A stretch of 64,000 nt of DNA from Streptomyces lavendulae subsp. lavendulae (GCF_002803845.1 NZ_CP024985.1:6025501-6089500), one strand, 5' to 3'; positions 25,547-35,594 are shown, numbered from the stretch's first letter. Translations and numbers: made by a program. The notes: a model not told the origin generated them from the letters alone.

Positions 25547-27136
25547 TCACCCCCGCCGCAGCAGCCGGGACGCGCCCGCAGCGACCGTCGTGGCCAGGAT
25601 CCAGCCCAGCAGGACCAGGGCCGCCGCGGCCCACTGCCAGCCGCCCTCCACCTTCCACTGGCCCTCCTGCCCGAGATCGATCACCGGCAGCAGCAGATCG
25701 AGCGCGTACAGGGCGGCGTTCCACTGCGGGTGCTCGTCCGCCTTGAGCGGCTCCGGCCGGTGGCCGGAGAACAGCAGGGCGCCCGCCGCCCACAGCACCG
25801 CCATCCACAGCGCCGCCCGCCCCGGCCGGTAGCCGTACACCACCGTCCAGTCCTGGAGGTACCCCCAGGCCCTGGCCGCGGGCGGCAGGGTGCTGCGGCG
25901 CCGCCGGTGCTTGGCGATCAGCACCTCGCGGGCGTCCGCGTCCTCCCCGCCGTCCCGCAGTACGGACGCCAGCCGCTCGTAGGGCTCCGGGGAGTACTCG
26001 GGGGTGGCCGCCGCCACCCAGTCGAGGCGGCGGGCGAGCGGGAAGTGGCCCCGCGGGGCGAGGTTCTCGTAGACGAAGCCCTCCATGGACAGCCGGCCGG
26101 GGCCGGGCCAGCTCGTGGAGCGGTCGACCAGCTTGACCACCTTCGCCCCCGACACCACCACCCGGCCCTGCTCCGGGGCCTCGCCGACGAAGCGGAACTC
26201 CGGGGTCTGGATCCGCCGGAGCGAGACCTCCTGGCCGGGCTGGAGCTCGAACCGGGCCCCGTAGAAGTCGACGGAGTCCCCGAACCGGCCGTCGTCCAGC
26301 CGCAGCCCGCCCCGGCACTCGAAGTGCCGCTGCGGCCCGCCCTGCGTCGGCGTCTGGCTCCAGTCGTACGGGCGGGCCGGATCGGGCGCCTGCAGGGGCA
26401 GGCCGACCGAGGTCAGGTACAGGGTCCGCTCGACGGTCAGGGTCGGGGCGTTCAGCGCGCGCCGGCCGTAGGGGTTGCGCAGCCGCGCCCCGCGCAGGCT
26501 CATCGAGGCGCCCACCTTCGCCCCGCGCAGGCTCACCTCGCCGTACGTCTCCACCATGTCGGCCTGGACGTCCTGCGCGACCGCCATCCCATCGGCGGCG
26601 ATCGCCCGCCCCCGGTTGTCCCGCTGGAAGACGGCGTGGCTGATCAGCAGGTCGGTGCCGATCTGCGCGTCGGTCAGCCGGATCCCGCGCGCCACCCGGC
26701 AGCGCGCCAGGTGCAGGTCCCCCTCGGTGTGCAGCCGGGCCGCCTCGATGCGGGGGACGGCGCAGTTGTCCAGCCGCAGGGTGCCGAAGCGGGTCTCCGA
26801 GAGCTGGATCTCGCCGTCGAAGCGGCACGACCGGATCTCGACGTACGGGGGCACCGTGCCGCCGGACAGGTCGAGCCGTCCGGTGATCTGCGCGCCGCGC
26901 AGCTTCAGGCATCCGACGCGGCCCGGGACGGGCTCGGGCCCGGCGAGCAGGAGCAGGGCGACGACCTCCGCCCGGACCCGGCGCTCGGGACCCCACTCCG
27001 CGTCGCCGTGCGGGTCGTCCTGCTCGGCCACACGGGTGCCGAGGTCACAGACCGTGCCCGCCCGGAAGGTCTGCCACATGTGGCGTTCGACATCGGTCAG
27101 GTCGGCCGGTGGCCCGTCCACCTGCGTTTCGGTCAT
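25547..27136 (-). CDS. Membrane protein with pentapeptide-like beta-helix repeats
   Basis: 529 residues of unknown function. Residues about 75-340 are a run of short beta strands with recurring units of the kind LxLxxxxIxGxLDLSG, CRFDGEIQLSETRF and SLRGAKVGASMSLRGARL, as in right-handed beta-helix/pentapeptide-like proteins. A charged region follows (about 380-425), then two TM segments (about 447-463 and 505-525) flanking a loop with DLLLPVIDLGQEGQW. So a large cytoplasmic beta-helix is probably tethered by a C-terminal hairpin. The product may appear elsewhere as oxidoreductase, for which I see no cofactor site. Divergent from hisD. Confidence 0.75.
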   Translation of the reverse strand: MTETQVDGPPADLTDVERHMWQTFRAGTVCDLGTRVAEQDDPHGDAEWGPERRVRAEVVALLLLAGPEPVPGRVGCLKLRGAQITGRLDLSGGTVPPYVEIRSCRFDGEIQLSETRFGTLRLDNCAVPRIEAARLHTEGDLHLARCRVARGIRLTDAQIGTDLLISHAVFQRDNRGRAIAADGMAVAQDVQADMVETYGEVSLRGAKVGASMSLRGARLRNPYGRRALNAPTLTVERTLYLTSVGLPLQAPDPARPYDWSQTPTQGGPQRHFECRGGLRLDDGRFGDSVDFYGARFELQPGQEVSLRRIQTPEFRFVGEAPEQGRVVVSGAKVVKLVDRSTSWPGPGRLSMEGFVYENLAPRGHFPLARRLDWVAAATPEYSPEPYERLASVLRDGGEDADAREVLIAKHRRRRSTLPPAARAWGYLQDWTVVYGYRPGRAALWMAVLWAAGALLFSGHRPEPLKADEHPQWNAALYALDLLLPVIDLGQEGQWKVEGGWQWAAAALVLLGWILATTVAAGASRLLRRG

Positions 27137-27201
27137 GGCAGCCCCCCGCTGTCACGTGCGTGTACGGGAAACGCTAAGGGGCGGCCGTGACATCCGGGAC
27201 G

Positions 27202-27220
27202 CGTATCAGCCAGTGATACG
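27202..27220. promoter_or_regulatory. Perfect inverted repeat upstream of hisD
   Basis: CGTATCA-N5-TGATACG, a 7-bp perfect dyad in the 123-base gap between the divergent beta-helix gene and hisD. It lies about 30-50 bases before the hisD -10-like box and could be an operator for either gene. The binding protein is unknown. Confidence 0.55.
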
Positions 27221-27247
27221 GGCGAACGGTGGCGGGAGCCGGTCTGA

Positions 27248-27253
27248 GAGAAT
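27248..27253 (+). promoter_or_regulatory. Candidate -10 box of the his operon
   Basis: GAGAAT lies 6 bases before the hisD GTG. If used, transcription starts at the GTG itself, giving a leaderless mRNA; this fits the lack of a proper ribosome site (only GGGA directly before the start). No strong -35 is seen. Confidence 0.35.
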
Positions 27254-27259
27254 TGGGAC

Positions 27260-28582
27260 GTGATCTCTCGTATCGACCTGCGCGGTGACGCCCTCCCCGA
27301 GGGCGGCGCCCTGCGCGATCTGCTGCCCCGTGCCGAGTTCGACGTGGAAGCCGCACTGGAGAAAGTGCGGCCCATCTGCGAGGACGTCCATCATCGTGGC
27401 ACGGCGGCGCTGATCGAGTACGCGCGGAAGTTCGACGGGGTGGAGCTGGAGCAGGTCAGGGTGCCCGCCGAGGCGCTCAAGGCCGCCCTCGAAGCGCTGG
27501 ACCCCGCGGTCCGCGCCGCCCTGGAGGAGTCCATCCGGCGCGCCCGGATCGTGCACCGCAACCAGCGCCGCAGCGAGCACACCACCCAGGTGGTCCCCGG
27601 CGGCACCGTGACCGAGAAGTGGGTTCCGGTCGAGCGCGTGGGGCTGTACGCCCCGGGCGGCCGCTCCGTGTACCCGTCCTCCGTCGTGATGAACGTGGTG
27701 CCGGCCCAGGAGGCGGGCGTCGAGTCGATCGCGCTCGCGTCCCCGCCGCAGAAGGAGTTCGGGGGCCTGCCGCACCCGACGATCCTCGCCGCCTGCGCCC
27801 TGCTCGGTGTGGACGAGGTGTACGCGGCCGGCGGCGCCGTCGCCGTCGCGATGTTCGCGTACGGCACGGAGGACTGCCTGCCGGTCAACATGGTGACCGG
27901 CCCCGGCAACATCTGGGTCGCCGCCGCCAAGCGCTACTTCACCGGGAAGATCGGCATCGACACCGAGGCCGGCCCCACCGAGATCGCGGTCCTCGCGGAC
28001 TCCACGGCCGACCCGGTCCACGTCGCCGCCGACCTGATCAGCCAGGCCGAGCACGACCCGCTGGCCGCCGCCGTGCTCGTCACGGACTCCGCCGAGCTCG
28101 CCGCGGCCGTCGAGCGGGAGCTGGAGCCGCAGGTCGCGGCCACCAAGCACGTCGAGGACCGGATCAAGCCCGCCCTCGCGGGCAAGCAGTCCGCGATCGT
28201 CCTGGTCGACAGCCTGGAGGACGGCCTCAAGGTCGTCGACGCCTACGGCGCCGAGCACCTGGAGATCCAGACCGCCGACGCCGCCGCGTGGGCCGCCCGC
28301 GTCCGCAACGCCGGCGCGATCTTCGTCGGTCCCTGGGCCCCGGTCTCCCTCGGCGACTACTGCGCCGGCTCGAACCACGTGCTGCCCACCGGCGGCTGCG
28401 CCTGCCACTCCTCCGGCCTGTCCGTGCAGTCCTTCCTGCGCGGCATCCACATCGTCGACTACACGCGGGACGCCCTCGCCGAGGTCACCCACCACGTGGT
28501 CACCCTCGCCGAGGCCGAGGACCTGCCCGCCCACGGCGCGGCCCTCAAGGCCCGTTTCGGATGGAAGGTGCCCACGCAGTGA
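27260..28582 (+). CDS. hisD: Histidinol dehydrogenase
   Basis: Last two steps of histidine synthesis: histidinol to histidine with NAD. 440 residues. The zinc/catalytic residues are in DLISQAEHDPLAAA (Q, H near 259-262) and GAEHLEI (E, H near 331-332), with PGGRSVYPSSVVMN and TGPGNIWVAAAKR as further signatures. It opens the his operon; its stop overlaps the hisC start by 4 bases. A perfect inverted repeat and a possible leaderless promoter lie upstream. Confidence 0.98.
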   Translation: MISRIDLRGDALPEGGALRDLLPRAEFDVEAALEKVRPICEDVHHRGTAALIEYARKFDGVELEQVRVPAEALKAALEALDPAVRAALEESIRRARIVHRNQRRSEHTTQVVPGGTVTEKWVPVERVGLYAPGGRSVYPSSVVMNVVPAQEAGVESIALASPPQKEFGGLPHPTILAACALLGVDEVYAAGGAVAVAMFAYGTEDCLPVNMVTGPGNIWVAAAKRYFTGKIGIDTEAGPTEIAVLADSTADPVHVAADLISQAEHDPLAAAVLVTDSAELAAAVERELEPQVAATKHVEDRIKPALAGKQSAIVLVDSLEDGLKVVDAYGAEHLEIQTADAAAWAARVRNAGAIFVGPWAPVSLGDYCAGSNHVLPTGGCACHSSGLSVQSFLRGIHIVDYTRDALAEVTHHVVTLAEAEDLPAHGAALKARFGWKVPTQ

Positions 28583-29688
28583 GTTTCGGGATCGACGACC
28601 TCCCCATCCGGGACGAACTGCGCGGCAAGACCCCGTACGGCGCCCCCCAGCTCGACGTACCCGTCCAGCTGAACACCAACGAGAACCCGTACGAGCTCCC
28701 CGAGGAGCTGGTCCGGCGCATCGCCGAGCGCGTGGCCGACGCCGCCCGCACCCTCAACCGCTACCCCGACCGGGACGCGGTCGAGCTGCGCACGGAGCTT
28801 GCCGCATACCTCACCCGTACCGGCAAGCACCCCGTCGCCAAGGAGAACGTCTGGGCCGCCAACGGCTCCAACGAGGTCCTCCAGCAGCTGCTCCAGACCT
28901 TCGGCGGCCCGGGGCGCACCGCGATCGGCTTCGAGCCCTCGTACTCGATGCACGCGCTGATCGCCCGCGGCACGGGCACCGGCTGGATCTCCGGCCCGCG
29001 CCGGGACGACTTCACCATCGACGTGGCCGCCGCCGAGCAGGCCATCGCCGAGAACGCCCCCGACGTCGTCTTCATCACCTCGCCCAACAACCCCACCGGC
29101 ACCGCGGTCGAGGCCGAGACGGTCCTCGCCCTCTACGAGGCCGCGCAGGCGGCCAAGCCCTCCCTGGTCGTCGTGGACGAGGCGTACGTGGAGTTCAGCC
29201 ACCGGGACTCGCTGCTGCCCCTCATCGAGGGCCGGCCGAACCTGGTGGTCTCCCGGACCATGTCCAAGGCCTTCGGCGCCGCCGGCCTGCGCCTGGGCTA
29301 CCTGGCCGCGCACCCCGCCGTGGTCGACGCCGTCCAGCTGGTGCGCCTGCCGTACCACCTGTCGGCCGTCACCCAGGCGACCGCGCTGGCCGCCCTGGAG
29401 CACACCGACACCCTGCTCGGCTACGTCGAGCAGCTCAAGGCCGAACGGGACCGCCTCGTCACCGAGCTGCGGGCCATCGGCTACGAGGTCACCGAGTCCG
29501 ACGCGAACTTCATCCAGTTCGGGAAGTTCGAGGACTCGCACACCGCCTGGCAGAAGATCCTCGACCAGGGCGTCCTGGTCCGGGACAACGGCGTACCGGG
29601 CTGGCTGCGGGTCACCGCCGGCACCCCGGCCGAGAACGACGCGTTCCTGGAAGCGGTTCGCGCACTGAAGAAGGAGCAGCAGGCATGA
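28579..29688 (+). CDS. hisC: Histidinol-phosphate aminotransferase
   Basis: PLP enzyme that converts imidazole acetol phosphate to histidinol phosphate. 369 residues. LNTNENPYELP at 31-41 is the HisC-type N-terminal motif, SPNNPTG at 168-174, VVDEAYVEF about 198-206, and the PLP-binding lysine is K230 in TMSKAFG. GTG 28579 gives the typical GTGA overlap with hisD; ATG 28561 is in frame too and would add six residues. Its own stop overlaps hisB. Confidence 0.97.
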   Translation: MSFGIDDLPIRDELRGKTPYGAPQLDVPVQLNTNENPYELPEELVRRIAERVADAARTLNRYPDRDAVELRTELAAYLTRTGKHPVAKENVWAANGSNEVLQQLLQTFGGPGRTAIGFEPSYSMHALIARGTGTGWISGPRRDDFTIDVAAAEQAIAENAPDVVFITSPNNPTGTAVEAETVLALYEAAQAAKPSLVVVDEAYVEFSHRDSLLPLIEGRPNLVVSRTMSKAFGAAGLRLGYLAAHPAVVDAVQLVRLPYHLSAVTQATALAALEHTDTLLGYVEQLKAERDRLVTELRAIGYEVTESDANFIQFGKFEDSHTAWQKILDQGVLVRDNGVPGWLRVTAGTPAENDAFLEAVRALKKEQQA

Positions 29689-30278
29689 GCCGCATCGGAC
29701 GGGTCGAACGGACCACGAAGGAGACCTCGGTCCTCGTCGAGATAAACCTCGACGGCACCGGCAAGGTCGACGTCTCGACCGGCGTGGGCTTCTACGACCA
29801 CATGCTCGACCAGCTCGGCCGCCACGGACTCTTCGACCTCACCGTCAAGACCGACGGCGACCTGCACATCGACAGCCACCACACCATCGAGGACACCGCC
29901 CTCGCGCTCGGCGCCGCCTTCAAGCAGGCCCTCGGCGACAAGGTCGGCATCTACCGCTTCGGCAACTGCACCGTCCCGCTGGACGAGTCCCTCGCCCAGG
30001 TGACCGTCGACCTCTCCGGCCGCCCCTACCTCGTGCACACCGAGCCCGAGAACATGGCGCCGATGATCGGCGAGTACGACACGACGATGACCCGGCACAT
30101 CTTCGAGTCCTTCGTCGCGCAGGCCCAGATCGCCCTGCACATCCACGTCCCGTACGGCCGCAACGCCCACCACATCGTGGAGTGCCAGTTCAAGGCCCTC
30201 GCCCGGGCCCTGCGCTACGCCGCGGAGTTCGACCCGCGCGCCGCCGGGATCCTGCCCTCCACGAAGGGCGCCCTCTAG
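29685..30278 (+). CDS. hisB: Imidazoleglycerol-phosphate dehydratase
   Basis: Dehydrates imidazole glycerol phosphate. 197 residues, the length of a monofunctional HisB (no HAD phosphatase domain). The two metal-binding His-rich motifs are DSHHTIEDTALALG (about 64-77) and YGRNAHHIVECQFKA (about 154-168). ATG overlaps the hisC stop as ATGA. A two-base gap leads to a small membrane protein gene. Confidence 0.98.
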   Translation: MSRIGRVERTTKETSVLVEINLDGTGKVDVSTGVGFYDHMLDQLGRHGLFDLTVKTDGDLHIDSHHTIEDTALALGAAFKQALGDKVGIYRFGNCTVPLDESLAQVTVDLSGRPYLVHTEPENMAPMIGEYDTTMTRHIFESFVAQAQIALHIHVPYGRNAHHIVECQFKALARALRYAAEFDPRAAGILPSTKGAL

Positions 30279-30280
30279 CC

Positions 30281-30448
30281 GTGAACGGCCTGAACACCAT
30301 CCTGATCGTCCTCGGCCTGTTCCTGGCCGGGGGCGTCTACTCCTTCCAGAAGCAGAAGATGCCCAAGTCGGTGATCGTTCTGCTCGCCCTCGGCTCCGTG
30401 ATGTGTCTGGCGGCCGGAGTCCTGCGAATCCAAGGAATCTGGGAATGA
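30281..30448 (+). CDS. Small membrane protein inside the his operon, 55 aa
   Basis: Starts at GTG two bases after hisB and overlaps hisH by 4 bases, so it is translated with both. Two hydrophobic segments (about 4-18 and 29-47) are separated by SFQKQKMPKS, giving a helical hairpin with a short basic loop. No family known to me. Its position between two soluble pathway enzymes with perfect coupling argues for a real gene; whether it has anything to do with histidine synthesis is unknown. Confidence 0.75.
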   Translation: MNGLNTILIVLGLFLAGGVYSFQKQKMPKSVIVLLALGSVMCLAAGVLRIQGIWE

Positions 30449-31086
30449 GCGCAGCAAAGAACGTCGTCGTCTTCGACTACGGCTTCGGCAACGTCCGCTC
30501 CGCCGAGCGGGCCCTCGCCCGCGTCGGCGCCGACGTCGAGATCACCCGCGACTACGACAAGGCGATGGACGCCGACGGCCTCCTGGTCCCCGGCGTGGGC
30601 GCCTTCTCGGCCTGCATGCAGGGCCTCAAGGACGCCCGCGGCGACTGGATCATCGGCCGCCGCCTGTCCGGCGGCCGCCCGGTCATGGGCATCTGCGTCG
30701 GCATGCAGATCCTCTTCGAACGCGGCATCGAGCACGGGGTGGAGACCGAGGGCCTCGACGAGTGGCCCGGCACGGTCGGCCCGCTCAAGGCCCCCGTCGT
30801 CCCCCACATGGGCTGGAACACCGTGGACGCACCCGCCGACAGCCAGGCCTTCGCCGGGCTCGACGCCGACGCCCGCTTCTACTTCGTCCACTCCTACGCG
30901 GCGCACGAATGGAGCCTGGAGGTCACCAACCCGGCCATCCGCGCGCCCCGGGTCACCTGGGCCACCCACGGCCGCCCCTTCGTCGCGGCCGTGGAGAACG
31001 GAGCCCTGTGGGCCACCCAGTTCCACCCCGAGAAGTCCGGCGACACCGGCGCCCAGCTGCTCACCAACTGGATCGAGACCCTCTGA
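30445..31086 (+). CDS. hisH: Imidazole glycerol phosphate synthase, glutaminase subunit
   Basis: Supplies ammonia to HisF. 213 residues, class I glutamine amidotransferase. The triad is seen as C84 in MGICVGMQ and H/E in QFHPEKS near 193-196; the oxyanion segment PGVGAF is at 49-54. ATG overlaps the small membrane protein gene; the stop shares one base with the priA start. Partner HisF lies three genes on. Confidence 0.97.
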   Translation: MSAAKNVVVFDYGFGNVRSAERALARVGADVEITRDYDKAMDADGLLVPGVGAFSACMQGLKDARGDWIIGRRLSGGRPVMGICVGMQILFERGIEHGVETEGLDEWPGTVGPLKAPVVPHMGWNTVDAPADSQAFAGLDADARFYFVHSYAAHEWSLEVTNPAIRAPRVTWATHGRPFVAAVENGALWATQFHPEKSGDTGAQLLTNWIETL

Positions 31087-31811
31087 TGAAGACGCTTGAG
31101 CTCCTCCCCGCGGTCGACGTCCGCGACGGCCAGGCCGTCCGCCTCGTCCACGGTGTCTCCGGCAGCGAGACCTCCTACGGCTCCCCGCTGGAGGCGGCCC
31201 TCGCCTGGCAGCGCTCCGGCGCCGAATGGCTGCACCTGGTCGACCTGGACGCCGCCTTCGGCACCGGCGACAACCGCGCCCTGGTCGCCGAGATCACCCG
31301 CGCCATGGACATCAAGGTCGAGCTGTCCGGCGGCATCCGCGACGACGCCACGCTCGCCGCGGCCCTGGCCACCGGCTGCACCCGCGTGAACCTCGGCACC
31401 GCCGCCCTGGAGACCCCCGAGTGGGCCGCCAAGGCCATCGCCGAGCACGGCGACAGGATCGCCATCGGACTGGACGTGCGCGGCACCACCCTCAAGGGCC
31501 GCGGCTGGACCAGCGAGGGCGGCGACCTCTACGAGACCCTCGCCCGCCTGGACTCCGAGGGCTGCGCCCGCTACGTCGTCACCGACATCGGCAAGGACGG
31601 CACCCTCACCGGCCCCAACCTGGAGCTGCTGAAGAACGTCTGCGCCGCCACCGACCGTCCCGTCGTCGCCTCCGGCGGCATCTCCAGCCTGGACGACCTG
31701 CGCGCGCTGTCCGCGCTGGTCCCCGAGGGCGTCGAGGGCGCGATCGTCGGCAAGGCCCTGTACGCCAAGGCCTTCACCCTGGAAGAAGCCCTGAAGGTGG
31801 TCTCCGCATGA
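31086..31811 (+). CDS. priA: Phosphoribosyl isomerase A (bifunctional HisA/TrpF)
   Basis: One (beta/alpha)8 enzyme doing both the ProFAR isomerase step of histidine synthesis and the phosphoribosylanthranilate isomerase step of tryptophan synthesis, as known in Streptomyces and Mycobacterium. 241 residues. The catalytic aspartates D11 (LLPAVDVRDG) and D130 (AIGLDVRG) are at the positions known for PriA. No trpF occurs in the trp cluster here, which supports the double role and ties the his and trp operons together. Starts on the last base of hisH and overlaps ridA by 4 bases. Confidence 0.95.
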   Translation: MKTLELLPAVDVRDGQAVRLVHGVSGSETSYGSPLEAALAWQRSGAEWLHLVDLDAAFGTGDNRALVAEITRAMDIKVELSGGIRDDATLAAALATGCTRVNLGTAALETPEWAAKAIAEHGDRIAIGLDVRGTTLKGRGWTSEGGDLYETLARLDSEGCARYVVTDIGKDGTLTGPNLELLKNVCAATDRPVVASGGISSLDDLRALSALVPEGVEGAIVGKALYAKAFTLEEALKVVSA

Positions 31812-32194
31812 GCTCCGCAGACGTACGCCGCATCTCCTCCGGCGGCCCCTACGAGGACGTCATCGGCTACTCGCGCGCCGTCGCCCTCCCCAACGGCCTG
31901 GTCCTCGTCTCCGGCTGCACCGCGGCCGACGGGGGCGGCCCGTACGACCAGACCGTCAAGGCCTTCGAGGTCGCCTTCAAGGCGCTCGCCGAGGCCGGGC
32001 TCGGTGCCGGGGACGTCGTCCGCACCCGGATGTACCTCACGCACGCCCGGGACGTGGAGGAGGTGGGCCGCGCCCACAAGGCCCTCTTCGACGCCGTCCG
32101 CCCCGCCGCCTCGATGATCATCGTCTCCGGCTTCGTCGACCCGTCGATGGTCGTCGAGGTGGAGGTCGAGGCGTACAAGGCGGTGGCCGGATGA
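31808..32194 (+). CDS. RidA-family (YjgF/YER057c) protein
   Basis: RidA proteins hydrolyse reactive enamines/imines made by PLP enzymes. 128 residues, family length. Seen: GLVLVSGCTA, and TRMYLTHARDVEEV with the key arginine of the ligand site at about residue 76. It is coupled by 4-base overlaps to priA and hisF, so it is a steady member of the operon. It might protect HisC or other enzymes, but it could belong to a non-deaminase RidA subgroup. Confidence 0.88.
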   Translation: MSSADVRRISSGGPYEDVIGYSRAVALPNGLVLVSGCTAADGGGPYDQTVKAFEVAFKALAEAGLGAGDVVRTRMYLTHARDVEEVGRAHKALFDAVRPAASMIIVSGFVDPSMVVEVEVEAYKAVAG

Positions 32195-32946
32195 GCCTCG
32201 CCGTACGCGTGATCCCCTGCCTGGACGTGGACAACGGCCGGGTCGTCAAGGGCGTCAACTTCCAGAACCTGCGCGACGCCGGCGACCCGGTGGAGATGGC
32301 CAAGCTGTACGACGCCGAGGGCGCCGACGAGCTGACCTTCCTGGACATCACCGCCTCCTCCGGCAACCGCGAGACCACCTACGACGTGGTCCGCCGCACC
32401 GCCGAGCAGGTCTTCATCCCCCTCACGGTGGGAGGCGGCGTCCGCACGGCGGACGACGTCGACAGGCTCCTGCGGGCCGGCGCGGACAAGGTGGGCGTGA
32501 ACACGGCCGCCATCGCCCGCCCGGAGCTGATCCAGGAGATCGCGGAACGCTTCGGCCGCCAGGTCCTGGTGCTGTCCGTCGACGCCCGCCGCACGGCCTC
32601 CGGCTCCTTCGAGGTCACCACCCACGGCGGCCGTCAGGGCACCGGCATCGACGCCGTCGAGTGGGCCCACCGGGCCGCCGAACTCGGCGCCGGGGAGATC
32701 CTCCTCAACTCGATGGACGCCGACGGCACGAAGGACGGCTACGACACCGAGATGATCGCGGCGGTCCGCAAGCACGTCACCATCCCGGTGATCGCCTCCG
32801 GCGGCGCCGGGAAGCTGGAGCACTTCCCGCCTGCCATCGAGGCGGGTGCCGACGCCGTCCTCGCGGCCTCGGTGTTCCACTTCGGGGACCTGCGGATCTC
32901 CGAGGTCAAATCCACCCTCCGCGAAGCGGGCCACCCCGTCCGCTGA
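32191..32946 (+). CDS. hisF: Imidazole glycerol phosphate synthase, cyclase subunit
   Basis: Joins ammonia from HisH to PRFAR to give imidazole glycerol phosphate and AICAR. 251 residues, (beta/alpha)8 barrel. The catalytic aspartates are in IPCLDVDNGRVVKG (D12) and VLSVDARR (near 130); phosphate-binding loops GGGVRTADDV and ASGGAGKLEHF are present. Overlaps ridA by 4 bases and ends the his operon; a perfect 13-bp hairpin follows. Confidence 0.98.
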   Translation: MSLAVRVIPCLDVDNGRVVKGVNFQNLRDAGDPVEMAKLYDAEGADELTFLDITASSGNRETTYDVVRRTAEQVFIPLTVGGGVRTADDVDRLLRAGADKVGVNTAAIARPELIQEIAERFGRQVLVLSVDARRTASGSFEVTTHGGRQGTGIDAVEWAHRAAELGAGEILLNSMDADGTKDGYDTEMIAAVRKHVTIPVIASGGAGKLEHFPPAIEAGADAVLAASVFHFGDLRISEVKSTLREAGHPVR

Positions 32947-32950
32947 CCCC

Positions 32951-32982
32951 TCCGGCCCCGCCGCACCGACGGCGGGGCCGGA
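32951..32982. terminator. Terminator of the his operon
   Basis: Perfect 13-bp stem TCCGGCCCCGCCG / CGGCGGGGCCGGA with a 6-base loop, five bases past hisF and before the convergent isomerase-like gene. Confidence 0.87.
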
Positions 32983-33001
32983 TCCGCGGGCCCCGGCCCG
33001 G

Positions 33002-33634
33002 TCAGATGCCGAGCTGGGCCCGGGTCAGGCGGGACACCGCTTCCTTCTCGCCCTCCAGTTCCACCGCCGCCGCGTCCTGGCGCCCGAAGCAGAACAGCGT
33101 CAGTTCCCCCGGCTCCCCGGTGACCGTCACCACCGGCACCCCCTTGTGCGCCACCGCCGTCCGCCCGTCCGGGCGCCGCAGGACCAGGCCGACCGGGGAG
33201 CGCCGGCCGGTGAGGCGGGCCAGCTTCTCCAGGCGGGACCAGAGCGCGTCCGAGAACACCGGGTCCAGCGTCCGCGGCGACCAGTCCGGCTGCGCCCGCC
33301 GCACGTCCTCGGCGTGGACGTAGAACTCCACCGCGTTGGCGGCCTCGTCGATCTGCTTCAGCGAGTACACCGACATCTTCGGCGGCCCCGTCCGGATCAG
33401 CTGGATGAGCTCCTCGTACGGCTTGGCCGTGTACTCCGCCATCGCCCGGTCCAGCCGCGCCTTGAGCACGTTCAGCAGCAGGCCGCCCGCCGCGTCCGGG
33501 CGCCGCTCCCGGACCACCACGTGCGCCGCCAGCTCCCGCGCCCGCCAGCCTTCGCACAGTGTCGGCGCCTCCGGCCCGGCCGCCTCCAACAGGTCCGCCA
33601 GCAGCAGGCGTTCACGCTTCGCATGGGTAGACAT
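33002..33634 (-). CDS. TIGR03085-type protein, mycothiol-dependent isomerase (DinB-like) family
   Basis: 210 residues. The N-terminal domain (about 1-140) has the DinB-like four-helix pattern of mycothiol-dependent maleylpyruvate isomerases: LCEGWRARELAAHVVVRERRPD and EFYVHAEDVRRAQ with metal-site histidines. The C-terminal part ends in a beta-rich SCP2-like segment with GEPGELTLFCFGRQ. ATG 33634 is chosen at MSTHAKRERLL. Mycothiol use is expected in actinobacteria, but the substrate is unknown. Divergent from hisI. Confidence 0.87.
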   Translation of the reverse strand: MSTHAKRERLLLADLLEAAGPEAPTLCEGWRARELAAHVVVRERRPDAAGGLLLNVLKARLDRAMAEYTAKPYEELIQLIRTGPPKMSVYSLKQIDEAANAVEFYVHAEDVRRAQPDWSPRTLDPVFSDALWSRLEKLARLTGRRSPVGLVLRRPDGRTAVAHKGVPVVTVTGEPGELTLFCFGRQDAAAVELEGEKEAVSRLTRAQLGI

Positions 33635-33727
33635 GCGCGACAGCCTACGGCCGGACACCGCCCCGCGCGTGCCCATCAGGCGGACAGTGATCCGTTCCGG
33701 CCCCGATCACGCGGCACAATGTCCCGC

Positions 33728-34084
33728 ATGAGTACGTCCTCCCTCGATCCCGCCATCGCCGCCCGCCTCAAGCGCTCCGCGGACGGTCTGGTACCGGCCA
33801 TCGCCCAGCAGTACGACACCGGCGAGGTGCTCATGCTCGGCTGGATGGACGACGAGGCCCTGCACCGGACCCTGACCACCGGCCGCTGCACGTACTGGTC
33901 GCGCAGCCGCCAGGAGTACTGGGTCAAGGGGGACACCTCCGGCCACGTCCAGCACGTGAAGTCGGTGGCCCTCGACTGCGACGCGGACACCCTCCTCGTC
34001 AAGGTCGACCAGGTCGGCGCCGCCTGCCACACCGGCGCCCGCACGTGTTTCGACGCCGATGTCCTTCCGCTGGCCGCCGAATAA
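33728..34084 (+). CDS. hisI: Phosphoribosyl-AMP cyclohydrolase
   Basis: Opens the adenine ring of PR-AMP in histidine synthesis. 118 residues, stand-alone HisI with no HisE part. The metal site is seen as LDCDADT (about 81-87) and the cysteines of GAACHTGARTCF (about 98-109). An ATG three codons upstream (33719) is also possible. It is separated from the main his operon and instead precedes trpE by 19 bases, a joint his-trp transcription unit. Confidence 0.96.
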   Translation: MSTSSLDPAIAARLKRSADGLVPAIAQQYDTGEVLMLGWMDDEALHRTLTTGRCTYWSRSRQEYWVKGDTSGHVQHVKSVALDCDADTLLVKVDQVGAACHTGARTCFDADVLPLAAE

Positions 34085-34103
34085 ACAGGTAGGTACCCCC
34101 GCC

Positions 34104-35594
<1,491 letters not shown>

